Below are positions 1-8,230 of a stretch of DNA of 64,000 bases, in pieces (the first letter of the stretch is position 1; every line of letters starts with the position of its first letter). The stretch comes from Oscillospiraceae bacterium. Lineage in GTDB: Bacteria; Bacillota_A; Clostridia; Oscillospirales; WRJC01. The translations under genes were made by a program, and so were the position numbers. Location: positions 3,138 through 67,137 of the forward strand of contig WRJC01000018.1 of the NCBI GenBank assembly GCA_009782405.1, in the 5' to 3' direction. The notes below the pieces were generated by a model. The model worked only from the letters and a program-made list of their open reading frames with translations, did no database searches and was not told the origin of the DNA.

Positions 1-1
1 C

Positions 2-427
2 CGGGTGGCGAATGCGCACGATTTCATCGTAAACCTACCCGAAGGGTACAACACGCTGGTGGGCGAAAAAGGGTACTCGATGTCCGGGGGCGAGCGCCAG
101 AGGGTAGCCATAGCGAGGGCGGTGATACACAACCCGAGCATACTGATATTGGACGAAGCCACCGCCTCCCTTGACACGGAAACCGAAAAGATGATACAGG
201 ATTCGCTGAACAAACTTTCGGAAAATCGCACCACGATAGCCATAGCCCACAGGCTCTCGACGCTCCGCAACGCGAACAGGCTGCTTGTTTTGGACAAGGG
301 CAAAGTGGCCGAATACGGCACCCACAACGAACTGCTCGACGCCAAGGGCATATACTACAAATTGGTGATGGCCCAAAGGGAAATGGCTCACCAGATAGTG
401 GGCGAGGAAGACGAAGAACCGGCATAG
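2..427 (+). CDS. ABC transporter ATP-binding/permease, C-terminal fragment
   Basis: The frame is open from the window edge, so the gene begins upstream; only the last 142 residues are visible. They hold the second half of an ABC nucleotide-binding domain: signature motif YSMSGGERQR, Walker B ILILDEAT followed by the D-loop SLD, and the H-loop AIAHRLST. The sequence and the ending (dimer-style tail with 'YGTHNELLDAKGIYYKLV') resemble the MsbA/LmrA-type exporter family in which membrane and ATPase domains are fused; the membrane part would lie outside the window. The tail is acidic (GEEDEEPA). It is followed after about 33 bp by the kinase gene on the same strand. The substrate cannot be inferred. 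Confidence 0.93.
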   Translation, partial: RVANAHDFIVNLPEGYNTLVGEKGYSMSGGERQRVAIARAVIHNPSILILDEATASLDTETEKMIQDSLNKLSENRTTIAIAHRLSTLRNANRLLVLDKGKVAEYGTHNELLDAKGIYYKLVMAQREMAHQIVGEEDEEPA

Positions 428-460
428 GAAATAAATATTATGTAAGGAAATGAAATTAAA

Positions 461-1327
461 ATGAACGAACAAATGCAGTCCACGCCAATCAAACTGCCCA
501 GGGTGGCGGCGGTGCACGACATATGCGGTTTCGGAAAATGCTCGCTTGCCACCGCGCTTCCGGTTATATCGGCGTGCGGAGTCGAAGTGTGCCCAATACC
601 GACCGGAATTTTTTCGGCGAATACAAATTTTCCCAATTATCAATTTACCGATTTCACGGCGCAAATGCCCGGGTTTATCAGTCACCTTAAAGAATGCGGG
701 GTGAGTTTTGACGCGGTTTACAGCGGATTTTTGGGTTCGGCCGCGCAAATCGGATATATCAAGGAACTTGTGGGTTCTTTTGCCCCCAAATATGCGGTCA
801 TCGACCCGGTGATGGGGGACAACGGCGAGATATACAAGTTCTACACCCCGGAAATGTGCGAAAATATGAGAAGTTTGGTCGCAATAGCGGACATTGCCAC
901 GCCTAATCTTACCGAGGCTTGCGTTTTGGCCGACGAAAATTACGGCAAATTTGCCGCGGGCGGCGGAGAAATACAGGCATTGGCAGAAAAATTGATCGAC
1001 ATCGGCGCCAAAAACGCGGTGATCACCGGAATCGAACGGGGCGATAAACTATATAACTGCATTCTCTCGGAGAACGGCGAATATGCCGAAAGGGAAATCG
1101 AACTGTTGCCATTTAGGATGCATGGGACGGGAGATTTGTTTTCGAGCGTTTTGACGGGGGGGATCCTATGCGGCCACAGTTTGGCCGAATCCGTGGACAG
1201 CGCGGCATTGTTTGTATGCGAGGTGATGAAATACAGCAAAACAGTTGAAAATTTTCATGAACGCGGCGCGTGCTTCGAGCCGTTTTTATACAGGCTGCGT
1301 GGAGGGCTTTGCAAATATCATAAATGA
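461..1327 (+). CDS. pyridoxal/pyridoxamine kinase (PdxK/PdxY-like)
   Basis: A 288-residue ribokinase-superfamily protein that would phosphorylate pyridoxal or pyridoxamine with ATP in B6 salvage. Near the N-terminus (about residues 17-26) lies VHDICGFGKCS, corresponding to the substrate loop of pyridoxamine kinases (usually HDLSGFGRCSL-like). The ATP site and catalytic aspartate are in HGTGDLFSSV (about residues 222-231), and YAVIDPVMGD (about 110-119) matches the family. The weak Shine-Dalgarno AAGGAAA lies upstream of the chosen ATG. The gene follows the ABC exporter and precedes the Na/Pi transporter, with no obvious functional link. Length is typical of the family. Confidence 0.9.
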   Translation: MNEQMQSTPIKLPRVAAVHDICGFGKCSLATALPVISACGVEVCPIPTGIFSANTNFPNYQFTDFTAQMPGFISHLKECGVSFDAVYSGFLGSAAQIGYIKELVGSFAPKYAVIDPVMGDNGEIYKFYTPEMCENMRSLVAIADIATPNLTEACVLADENYGKFAAGGGEIQALAEKLIDIGAKNAVITGIERGDKLYNCILSENGEYAEREIELLPFRMHGTGDLFSSVLTGGILCGHSLAESVDSAALFVCEVMKYSKTVENFHERGACFEPFLYRLRGGLCKYHK

Positions 1328-1353
1328 TTTTTGACTGAAGGGAATATATCCGA

Positions 1354-2991
1354 ATGGATGGTTCGAATTGGGAATTTGTCACGCAAATATTCATAATTTT
1401 TGGGGGACTCGGCCTATTTTTGTTCGGAATGAAAATAATGTCGGACGGACTTGAAAATTTGGCGGGCGACCGAATGCGCACTATTTTGGAACGCGCCACT
1501 TCAAACCGTTTTTTCGGGGTTTTGGTCGGGGCCTTTGTGACTGCGATAATTCAAAGTTCTTCCGCCACGACTGTGATCCTTGTGGGTTTTGTGAACGCGG
1601 GGCTGATGGGCCTTACGCAAGCTATAAGCGTGAGCATGGGCACCGCCATCGGCACCACCATAACCGCTCAAATCGCCGCTTTGAAAATCGATCCCTACGC
1701 GCCGCTTTTTATATTTATTGGCCTTCTGATTTTTTTGACTTTTAAAAAGAGAAATGTAAAAAACGCGGGATATATTTTGCTCGGTTTCGGAATTCTGTTT
1801 TTCGGAATGGCTACCATGGGCAATCCCCTGAGGGAATTCGCCAATAACGAAACTTTTCAAATGATGCTTTCGACTTTTAACCATCCTGTGGCGGCGCTTT
1901 TCGTAGGCCTTGTTTTCACTTGCATTGTCCAGAGTTCTTCGGCCGCGACGGTCATTTTTTTGATTTTGATAGGGCAGAACGTCATAACATTCGATACGGC
2001 GGTATTTTTGACCATGGGCAGCAATATCGGGACATGCATAACTGCGGCGATAGCTTCTTTGGCTGTCAACCGCGAAGGCAAGAGGCTTGCGCTTTCGTAT
2101 GTTTTGTTCAAAGTTTTCGGAACGCTGACTCTTGGCACCTTGATTATAGTGTTCCGCGGATCTGTATTGCCGATTTTCGAGAATGTTTGGCCGGACAATC
2201 CCAAAACCCAATTGGCCATGTACCACACTTTTTTCAATGTCACCATAACGGCCATGTTTGTGGGGTTTATCAAACAAATAGAATGGCTGTCCCGCAAATT
2301 CATACCGGAAAAACAGCATGAAAGCACGAATGCGAAAAGTTTGATTTATTTAAGCCAAAGCGTTTTGGCCACGCCTACTATTTTGGTTCCCCAAGCGCAC
2401 CGCGAAGTTTACCGAATGGGGCAGGTAGCCATCGAAAACCTGAAATTGGCCGTCGGTTCGTTTTTCGAAAAAGATTCGGAAAAAGCCGAAAATGTTTTGA
2501 AAACCGAAGAAACGGTAGATTTTTTGAATCACCAAATAACAGGTTGGCTGGTGCGGATACGAAATTTGAAAATTTCTCCTGCGGATATGGAAAAAGCTGG
2601 CATGATGCTCCGCATAGTGGCGGATTTTGAAAGAATCGGAGGCCATGCCGAAAACATAGCGGAATATACGCTGTTTTTTGACAAAGGCGTAAAAATTTCG
2701 GATGAGGCCATCGGCGAATTGCAAAAACTCAGCGAAGAAGCGATAAAAACGATTGAAATAGCTGCAGATATATTCGACAAAAACGATGAAGGCCGCGTAA
2801 CGGAACTAAACGAATCTGAAGACAGAGTCGACGAACTCGCGGATTTTTGCATCGAATCGCATATACAGCGCCTGAAAGACGAAAAATGCGACCCGCGCGG
2901 CGGGGTGGTTTTCACCGATATGGTAATAGACTTGGAACGGTGCGCCGATCACGGAATAAATATAGCGCAAGCCGTTTTCATCGAAAAATGA
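1354..2991 (+). CDS. Na/Pi cotransporter family protein with PhoU-like C-terminus
   Basis: A 545-residue inner-membrane protein. The first ~310 residues contain two Na/Pi-cotransporter repeats, each with the diagnostic QSSS motif (AIIQSSSATTVILVG and CIVQSSSAATVIF), separated by hydrophobic helices. The last ~200 residues are helical, charged and PhoU-like (MEKAGMMLRIVADFERIGGHAENI). This architecture matches the NptA/YjbB family of sodium-dependent phosphate transporters. The operon on either side (vitamin kinase, Ddh) does not define its substrate. A sodium gradient for it could come from the decarboxylase pump encoded at 27.6-32.5 kb, which is inference. Confidence 0.93.
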   Translation: MDGSNWEFVTQIFIIFGGLGLFLFGMKIMSDGLENLAGDRMRTILERATSNRFFGVLVGAFVTAIIQSSSATTVILVGFVNAGLMGLTQAISVSMGTAIGTTITAQIAALKIDPYAPLFIFIGLLIFLTFKKRNVKNAGYILLGFGILFFGMATMGNPLREFANNETFQMMLSTFNHPVAALFVGLVFTCIVQSSSAATVIFLILIGQNVITFDTAVFLTMGSNIGTCITAAIASLAVNREGKRLALSYVLFKVFGTLTLGTLIIVFRGSVLPIFENVWPDNPKTQLAMYHTFFNVTITAMFVGFIKQIEWLSRKFIPEKQHESTNAKSLIYLSQSVLATPTILVPQAHREVYRMGQVAIENLKLAVGSFFEKDSEKAENVLKTEETVDFLNHQITGWLVRIRNLKISPADMEKAGMMLRIVADFERIGGHAENIAEYTLFFDKGVKISDEAIGELQKLSEEAIKTIEIAADIFDKNDEGRVTELNESEDRVDELADFCIESHIQRLKDEKCDPRGGVVFTDMVIDLERCADHGINIAQAVFIEK

Positions 2992-3029
2992 TAGATTTAA
3001 AAACAACAAAAGCAGGAAGGATGTTTTGC

Positions 3030-4001
3030 ATGAAAATCAAAATTGGCATAGCAGGGTACGGAAATATCGGCAAAGGAGTCGAAAAAGCAATTTCGGCAAG
3101 TCCCGACATGGAACTTGCCGCAGTTTTTACGAGGAGGGATCCGGGCAAATTGCAAATTGAAACGCCGGGAATTCCGGTTTGCGCTTTGGAAGAAGCGGAA
3201 TCCGAAAAAAATAACATCGACGTGATGGTGCTCTGCGGTGGTTCGGCAAAGGATTTGCCGGAACAAGGCCCGAAATTTGCCGGAATGTTCAATATCGTGG
3301 ATTCATTCGACACCCACGCCAAAATCCCCGGATACTTTTTGGAAGTTGACAAGGCGGCAATTTGCAAAACAGCCATAATTTCAGCGGGCTGGGATCCGGG
3401 GCTTTTTTCGATGATCCGCATGATGTCGCAGGCGATATTGCCCGATGGAAAAAGTTACACATTTTGGGGCAGGGGAGTCTCCCAGGGACATTCCTACGCA
3501 ATACGCAAAATCGAAGGGGTAAAAAACGCCGTTCAATACACGGTTCCCATTGAAGATGCGGTAAATGCGGCGAAAAGCGGGGCAAACCCGGAGCTTTCCG
3601 CAAGGCAGAAAATGAAAAGGGAATGTTATGTCGTGGCCGACGACGGCGCAGATACAAAAAAAATAGAAGAAGAAATAAAAACCATGCCTGATTATTTTGC
3701 GGACTACGACACTTCCGTGAATTTCATAACAGAACAAGAATTGGAAAACAACCACTCGAAAATGCCGCACGGTGGATTCGCGCTGCATAGCGGCTCCACG
3801 GGCGAAAACAAGCACTTCATTGAATTTTCCCTGAAACTCGACAGCAACCCGGAATTTACCGGAAGCGTGCTCGCGGCATATGCGAGAGCGGCGGCCCGAA
3901 TGGCAAAAGAAGGCAATTTCGGCGCAAAAACGGTGTTCGACGTTCCGCTTTCGTATCTTTCGCCAAAAGAAAACAGCGCATTGATTGCAGAACTGCTTTG
4001 A
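3030..4001 (+). CDS. ddh: meso-diaminopimelate D-dehydrogenase
   Basis: A 323-residue NADP-dependent enzyme that reductively aminates tetrahydrodipicolinate to meso-diaminopimelate in one step, feeding lysine and peptidoglycan synthesis. It is closely similar along its length to the Corynebacterium Ddh pattern: the Rossmann loop IGIAGYGNIGKG, LCGGSAKDLPEQGPKFA, STGWDPG-like SAGWDPGLFS, TFWGRGVSQGHS and MPHGGFALHSGSTG. The frame is open well upstream, but ATG 3030 is preferred because AGGAAGG (3014-3020) sits at proper spacing; ATG 3021 directly abuts that motif. Its presence predicts mDAP in the wall. A convergent hairpin follows. Confidence 0.95.
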   Translation: MKIKIGIAGYGNIGKGVEKAISASPDMELAAVFTRRDPGKLQIETPGIPVCALEEAESEKNNIDVMVLCGGSAKDLPEQGPKFAGMFNIVDSFDTHAKIPGYFLEVDKAAICKTAIISAGWDPGLFSMIRMMSQAILPDGKSYTFWGRGVSQGHSYAIRKIEGVKNAVQYTVPIEDAVNAAKSGANPELSARQKMKRECYVVADDGADTKKIEEEIKTMPDYFADYDTSVNFITEQELENNHSKMPHGGFALHSGSTGENKHFIEFSLKLDSNPEFTGSVLAAYARAAARMAKEGNFGAKTVFDVPLSYLSPKENSALIAELL

Positions 4002-4019
4002 AACGGCGGAACGAAAACG

Positions 4020-4050
4020 GCGGGGATTGATGATATTCATCAATCCCCGC
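4020..4050. terminator. bidirectional hairpin between ddh and Gfo/Idh gene
   Basis: A perfect 14-bp inverted repeat, GCGGGGATTGATGA and its complement, with a three-base loop, lies between the convergent stop codons of ddh (+) and the Gfo/Idh gene (-). The T-run is weak on both sides, so termination efficiency is uncertain. Confidence 0.65.
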
Positions 4051-4066
4051 AAAATTTCGCCTTAAT

Positions 4067-5104
4067 TTACAAAAGGACTTCTTTCCCTGTTCTTGACGAT
4101 TCATAAACCGCGTTGATTATGCCTACGCTCTTCATCGCGTCTGCGGGAACCACGAGCGGCTGGCGGTTTTCCATGACCGCCGATATTATGTCTTCGACCT
4201 GGACTGCGTGACCCATGATGAGCGTGGGATCCAGCGCCGCCGCAGAACCGTTTCCGGAACCGTAAATTTCGAGCATTTCGCTTTCTTCAAGGGCGTCGCC
4301 ACCCATCACTTTCCAAAGCTTCAATGAGTCCCCGTCCACTTCTATCGAACCTTTTTCGCCGTACAGCTGTATGTCGGTGCATAGCCCCGGATAGCAACAA
4401 GTCGATGAAACAAAAGTCGCCACCGCCCCGCTCTTGAACTTGACCAAAGAAGCGGTCAAATCTTCCGTTTCTATTTTGTGGTTGTACACTCCCGCAATCG
4501 AAGTGACGCTCTTGGCTTCCCCCATGAGCCATTGCATCAAATCGACCGTGTGCACCGCTTGGTTCATCAACGATCCGCCGCCGTCCATCGCCCAAGTGCC
4601 CCTCCAGCCGCCTGCGTCGTAATAATTTTGGTCCCTGTACCATTTCACGGCGAATGTGCCGAGTATCAATTTGCCGATTTTGCCGCTGTCCACTGCTTCT
4701 TTCATGGGCTTCATCACCGCGTTGAACCTATTTTGGTGGATGACTCCCGCCTTTTTCCCGGTTTTGATTCTCGCTTCCTCTATTTTTTTCGCTTTTTCGA
4801 CGGTTATGTCGATCGGCTTTTCCACGAGGACGTTTTTGCCGCTTTCCAAAGCTTGCACCGCAAGATCGGCGTGGAGACCGCTGGGAACGGCTATCGAAAC
4901 TATGTCGATGTCGGGGTTTTTAAGCATTTCTTCAAAAGATTTGTAAGTCAGCACGCCTTCGTAAGCTTTTTTTGCCGCTTCGAGTTTTTCCTCGATCAAA
5001 TCACAAACCGCGACAAGGTCGGCGTTTTTTGATTTGTATGCCGCATCGCAGTGGGTCCTGCCCACTCCGAGCCCGACCACGGCGTAACCTATTTTTTTTG
5101 CCAT
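4067..5104 (-). CDS. Gfo/Idh/MocA family oxidoreductase
   Basis: A 345-residue NAD(P)-dependent oxidoreductase, probably acting on a sugar, inositol or related polyol. The N-terminal Rossmann fold begins GYAVVGLGVGRTHCDA; the EKP motif is in VLVEKPIDITVEKAKK; the C-terminal domain has GWRGTWAMDGGGSLMNQAVH, where the histidine is the usual catalytic-region residue. It starts 27 bp downstream of thrS on the same strand, so cotranscription with thrS is possible although no functional connection is known. The substrate cannot be told from sequence. Confidence 0.92.
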   Translation of the reverse strand: MAKKIGYAVVGLGVGRTHCDAAYKSKNADLVAVCDLIEEKLEAAKKAYEGVLTYKSFEEMLKNPDIDIVSIAVPSGLHADLAVQALESGKNVLVEKPIDITVEKAKKIEEARIKTGKKAGVIHQNRFNAVMKPMKEAVDSGKIGKLILGTFAVKWYRDQNYYDAGGWRGTWAMDGGGSLMNQAVHTVDLMQWLMGEAKSVTSIAGVYNHKIETEDLTASLVKFKSGAVATFVSSTCCYPGLCTDIQLYGEKGSIEVDGDSLKLWKVMGGDALEESEMLEIYGSGNGSAAALDPTLIMGHAVQVEDIISAVMENRQPLVVPADAMKSVGIINAVYESSRTGKEVLL

Positions 5105-5131
5105 ATTGAACTCTCCTTTTGTTATTTTTTA

Positions 5132-6901
5132 TTACTTTGTTTTATTGTTTATTTCATCCAAAATATCCTTTATGAAATCATCGGCGGCGACCGCGCCGAG
5201 TTCGCCATTTTTGCGGGAGCGCACCGAAACCGTGCCGGATTGGACTTCCTTGTCTCCGACTATGAGCATATATGGCACTTTTTCGGTTTGGGCTTCCCTG
5301 ATTTTGTAGCCTATTTTCTCGTTTCTGTCATCGACTTCGACGCGCATTCCGAGCGGCTGCATCTTATTTTGCAGCGCATAGGCGTAATCGCGCTGGTCTC
5401 CGACCGGCAGTATTTTGACCTGCGTCGGGGAAAGCCACGTGGGCAGGGCTCCGGCGTATTTTTCGATTAGAAGCGCGAGGGTTCGCTCATAACAGCCAAT
5501 AGAACTCCTGTGGATCACATAAGGATTTTTTTTCGAGCCATCAAAATCCACATATTCCATCCCGAACCTGGAAGCAAGCTGGAAATCGATTTGCAGCGTT
5601 ATCAGCGTGTCTTCTTTTCCGTGGACGTTTTTGATCTGTATGTCGAGTTTCGGCCCGTAGAACGCGGCTTCTCCGTCTGCTTCGACATAATCGATTTTCA
5701 AATCGTCCAGTATGGTCCGCATTTTGTCTTGGACTCTTTCCCATTCTTCTGCGGAGCCTATATATTTTTCCTTGTTGTTTTCGTCCCATTTCGAAAACCT
5801 ATAACTCACTTCTCCGTCGAGCCCGAGGGTTGAAAGCATGAATTTCGCCAAATCAAGGCAGCCCGAAAATTCTTCTTCGAGCTGGTCGGCCCGGCAGGCG
5901 ATGTGCCCTTCCGACAATGTAAATTGCCTCATTCTGATCAGCCCGTGCATTTCCCCGGAGGCTTCGTTTCGAAAAAGATACGCTGTTTCGTTGAATCTCA
6001 TGGGCAATTCCCTGTAGCTGCGCGTTTTGCTCAAATAGACTTGGAATTGGAAAGGGCAGGTCATGGGGCGCAATGCAAGCACCTCTTCGTCTTTTTCATC
6101 TCCTAAAATGAACATGCCGTCCCTGTAATGATCCCAATGCCCGGAAATTCTGTACAAGTCGTTTTTTGCCATGAAAGGAGTCTTGGTCAGCATATAGCCT
6201 CTTTTTTCTTCTTCGTCTTCTACGAAGCGTTGCAATAGCTGCAAAACTTTCGCGCCTTTCGGCATCATTATCGGCAATCCCTGGCCGATGTAATCGACTG
6301 TGGTGAAATATTCGAGTTCCCTTCCGAGTTTGTTGTGGTCGCGTTTCTTGGCTTCTTCGATCTCGTTTAAATATTTTTCGAGCGAAAGTTTGTCGGGGTA
6401 GGAAATTCCGTAAATTCTGGTCAGCATTTTGTTTTTTTCGCTGCCTCTCCAGTACGCCCCCGTGGCACTGGTCAACTTGAACGCTTTGACAAAACTCAAA
6501 TAGTCCAAGTGGGGCCCTGCGCACAAATCCACGAAATCGCCTTGTTCGTAAAACGAAATTTCTTCATCTTCGGAGATGTCTTCGATCAGTTCGATTTTGT
6601 ACGGCTCGTTTTTGCCCTGCATGAATTTCAACGCTTCTTCTTTTGGCAAAACAAATTTGCGGATCTTCAGGTTTTCCTTGGTTATTTTTCCCATTTCTTT
6701 TTCTATTGCTTCCAAATCTCCGGGCGAAAATGGCTTTTCGGCGTCGAAATCGTAATAAAAACCGTTTTCGATCGCGGGGCCTATGGCGAGTTTCGTTTCG
6801 GGGTAAAGCCTTTTTACCGCCTGGGCGAGGATATGCGACGAGGTGTGCCAGAAGGTCTTTTTTCCTTCGGGCGTATCAAAATCTATTTTGCTCATTTTCA
6901 T
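5132..6901 (-). CDS. thrS: threonine--tRNA ligase lacking the TGS domain
   Basis: About 589 residues. It charges tRNA-Thr and carries the second N-terminal (editing) domain from its very start: DFDTPEGKKTFWHTSSH contains the HxxxH-type editing motif. Catalytic-core motifs follow: RPMTCPFQFQVY with the zinc cysteine, FRNEASGEMHGLIRMRQF, and the C-terminal anticodon-binding domain. The usual ~60-residue TGS domain in front of the editing domain is absent; the frame upstream of 6901 reads as a non-homologous hydrophobic stretch. Start 6901 (MKMSK) or 6895 is supported by GGGAG just upstream. The promoter lies only ~20-50 bp upstream, leaving no room for a T-box leader. Confidence 0.95.
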   Translation of the reverse strand: MKMSKIDFDTPEGKKTFWHTSSHILAQAVKRLYPETKLAIGPAIENGFYYDFDAEKPFSPGDLEAIEKEMGKITKENLKIRKFVLPKEEALKFMQGKNEPYKIELIEDISEDEEISFYEQGDFVDLCAGPHLDYLSFVKAFKLTSATGAYWRGSEKNKMLTRIYGISYPDKLSLEKYLNEIEEAKKRDHNKLGRELEYFTTVDYIGQGLPIMMPKGAKVLQLLQRFVEDEEEKRGYMLTKTPFMAKNDLYRISGHWDHYRDGMFILGDEKDEEVLALRPMTCPFQFQVYLSKTRSYRELPMRFNETAYLFRNEASGEMHGLIRMRQFTLSEGHIACRADQLEEEFSGCLDLAKFMLSTLGLDGEVSYRFSKWDENNKEKYIGSAEEWERVQDKMRTILDDLKIDYVEADGEAAFYGPKLDIQIKNVHGKEDTLITLQIDFQLASRFGMEYVDFDGSKKNPYVIHRSSIGCYERTLALLIEKYAGALPTWLSPTQVKILPVGDQRDYAYALQNKMQPLGMRVEVDDRNEKIGYKIREAQTEKVPYMLIVGDKEVQSGTVSVRSRKNGELGAVAADDFIKDILDEINNKTK

Positions 6902-6926
6902 AACACTCCCAAGTAAAATTATACCT

Positions 6927-6955
6927 ATTTTAGCACCATTTTTGTTTTTTGTCAA
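6927..6955 (-). promoter_or_regulatory. sigma-A-type promoter of thrS
   Basis: Read on the minus strand: TTGACA (6955-6950), 17-bp spacer, TAAAAT (6932-6927). The expected transcript begins about 20 nt before the thrS start codon. Confidence 0.75.
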
Positions 6956-6995
6956 CCATTTGCAAAAAAAAATTAAAATATTGGCCTTGCATGGC

Positions 6996-7024
6996 TTGAT
7001 TATTTCGTGAAAATATGATATAAT
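6996..7024 (+). promoter_or_regulatory. sigma-A-type promoter of the 39-residue protein gene
   Basis: TTGATT (6996-7001), 17-bp spacer, TATAAT (7019-7024), about 48 bp before the small ORF. It diverges from the thrS promoter. Confidence 0.7.
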
Positions 7025-7071
7025 CATGGGCGGTAAGACGATTTTTATGTTTTGAAAGGATTCGGATCATT

Positions 7072-7191
7072 ATGAATGAGATTTTGGTTTCCGCCAACAC
7101 AGGTGACAATGCCATAATATGGTTTGTCATTTTGGGGTTTGTGGCGGTTGCGCTGCTCGTTTTTTATTTTATCAGAAAAAGAAAACGTTAA
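7072..7191 (+). CDS. 39-residue membrane peptide resembling a free-standing sortase sorting signal
   Basis: Forty codons from ATG 7072 to TAA 7191. AAAGGA (7055-7060) precedes the start at slightly long spacing, and a good promoter lies upstream. The product starts MNEILVSANTGDN, then a hydrophobic helix of about 20 residues (IIWFVILGFVAVALLVFYFI), and ends with the positive tail RKRKR. This order (xxNTG, hydrophobic span, basic tail) is that of the C-terminal cell-wall sorting signal of LPXTG-type proteins, but no larger protein precedes it: the frame upstream is closed. It could be a sorting-signal-only peptide or simply a small single-pass membrane protein. I do not recognise a named family. 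Confidence 0.6.
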   Translation: MNEILVSANTGDNAIIWFVILGFVAVALLVFYFIRKRKR

Positions 7192-7216
7192 ATTATTGGT
7201 TTTTTATCAAAATCCC

Positions 7217-7246
7217 TTGACAATCCATATGGTTTTATGGTAGAAT
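7217..7246 (+). promoter_or_regulatory. promoter of the str operon
   Basis: TTGACA (7217-7222), 18-bp spacer, TAGAAT (7241-7246), about 45 bp upstream of the L7Ae-like gene. Confidence 0.75.
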
Positions 7247-7290
7247 ATACGGTGTTGCGATAATTTACTTCTTTCGTTGAGGATATTTTT

Positions 7291-7536
7291 ATGGATATGC
7301 CAACTTTATCAGACGCAAAAAAAGCGGTAGGCCTGAATCAAACCAAAAAAGCGGTGATCGGCGGTTCCGCGAAAAAGATATTCGCCGCAAGCGACGCCGA
7401 CGAGCAGTTTTTGCTGCAGATCAAAAAGATGTGCGAAGGCCTGCCGTTGGACATCGATGAGAGCATGACCAAAAAAGAACTCGGGGAAGCTTGCAAAATC
7501 GAAGTGGGCTGCGCGGTTTGCGCAGTCATCGACTGA
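7291..7536 (+). CDS. ribosomal L7Ae/L30e-like protein
   Basis: An 81-residue member of the L7Ae/L30e/Gadd45 family, whose members bind kink-turn RNA. The fit is based on size, the pattern 'AVIGGSAKKIFAASDADEQF' and the closing segment KKELGEACKIEVGCAVCAVID, and on location: Bacillus and clostridia carry such a gene (ybxF/rplGB) directly in front of rpsL. It is the first gene of the str operon here, 94 bp before rpsL. Its 3' end encodes a small perfect stem (CTGCGC/GCGCAG, 7509-7525). Its target RNA is unknown. Confidence 0.85.
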   Translation: MDMPTLSDAKKAVGLNQTKKAVIGGSAKKIFAASDADEQFLLQIKKMCEGLPLDIDESMTKKELGEACKIEVGCAVCAVID

Positions 7537-7556
7537 ATTGTTCAATGCAGCTGCAT

Positions 7557-7576
7557 ACAGAAATTTTTGTTTCTGT
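7557..7576 (+). promoter_or_regulatory. hairpin between the L7Ae-like gene and rpsL
   Basis: ACAGAAA, a 6-base loop and TTTCTGT form a 7-bp stem in the 94-bp intercistronic gap. There is no uninterrupted T-tract after it, so it looks like an RNA processing or stability element rather than a terminator. Confidence 0.4.
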
Positions 7577-7630
7577 TTGTATAAATAAATTTATTATTTA
7601 AAATCAAGGAAAGAGAGGTGAGAAAAACAA

Positions 7631-8053
7631 GTGCCGACTTTTAACCAGTTAGTGAAACACGGCAGGGAAAAATCTTTTTACAAGTCGAAATCGCCGGTGC
7701 TCCAAAGAAGCGTGAACCTGAAAAAAAACATCGCGATCGACCTGCCTTCCCCTCAAAAAAGGGGAGTTTGCACGAAAGTGCTGACAAAAACCCCCAAGAA
7801 GCCGAACTCCGCGCTGCGCAAAGTGGCGAGGGTGAGGAGCGTGAACGGAATGGAAGCTTGGGGATATGTCCCGGGGATCGGGCATAACCTGCAGGAACAC
7901 TCCGTGGTGCTCATAAGGGGCGGAAGGGTGCGCGACCTGCCCGGCGTGCGCTACCACATAATAAGGGGGACATTGGACACGCAGGGAGTGGCGAACCGAA
8001 AGCAGGGGCGTTCCAAGTACGGGGCCAAAAGGGGAAAACCCGCGGCAAAGTGA
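7631..8053 (+). CDS. rpsL: 30S ribosomal protein S12
   Basis: A 140-residue decoding-centre protein, starting at GTG 7631 behind GAGAGGTGA. It has the Firmicutes-type insertion before the PQKRGVCT segment, the [11 protein letters not shown] loop with Lys56 intact, and [17 protein letters not shown]. At residue 101 the otherwise near-invariant lysine of '[12 protein letters not shown]' is arginine (codon CGC, 7931-7933). This equals K101 of Bacillus subtilis, K87 in Escherichia coli and K88 in Mycobacterium numbering, where Lys to Arg is a classical streptomycin-resistance change. Second gene of the str operon. Confidence 0.98.
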   Translation: MPTFNQLVKHGREKSFYKSKSPVLQRSVNLKKNIAIDLPSPQKRGVCTKVLTKTPKKPNSALRKVARVRSVNGMEAWGYVPGIGHNLQEHSVVLIRGGRVRDLPGVRYHIIRGTLDTQGVANRKQGRSKYGAKRGKPAAK

Positions 8054-8091
8054 CAACCTTTACCAAGCAAAGACAGCGAAAAACAAAATGA

Positions 8092-8120
8092 TTGGTTCTT
8101 TATAGTTTGCGCCGGATAAT
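8092..8120 (+). promoter_or_regulatory. possible internal promoter upstream of rpsG
   Basis: TTGGTT (8092-8097), 17-bp spacer, GATAAT (8115-8120) inside the unusually long 271-bp rpsL-rpsG gap. The match is imperfect. Confidence 0.4.
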
Positions 8121-8230
8121 AAATTTGTTTATACAGACAGAAAATGTCGCGGGCGCCAAACGGGAGAAATCGAAAATCTTTCGAGTACCAATGATGTCAT
8201 GAAAACAATTCGATTTATGTGCAACGCATG

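Noticed and set aside
35..748. Long open frame on the minus strand opposite the ABC exporter and kinase genes
   Set aside because: It lies antisense to two genes with clear motifs, has an arginine/phenylalanine-rich composition typical of shadows and no RBS. Many similar antisense frames occur across the window (for example 1501-2319 and 10043-10594) for the same reason.
6902..7071. Possible T-box leader upstream of thrS
   Set aside because: The -10 element lies only about 26 bp from the start codon, so no leader of the required length fits; no T-box sequence was seen.
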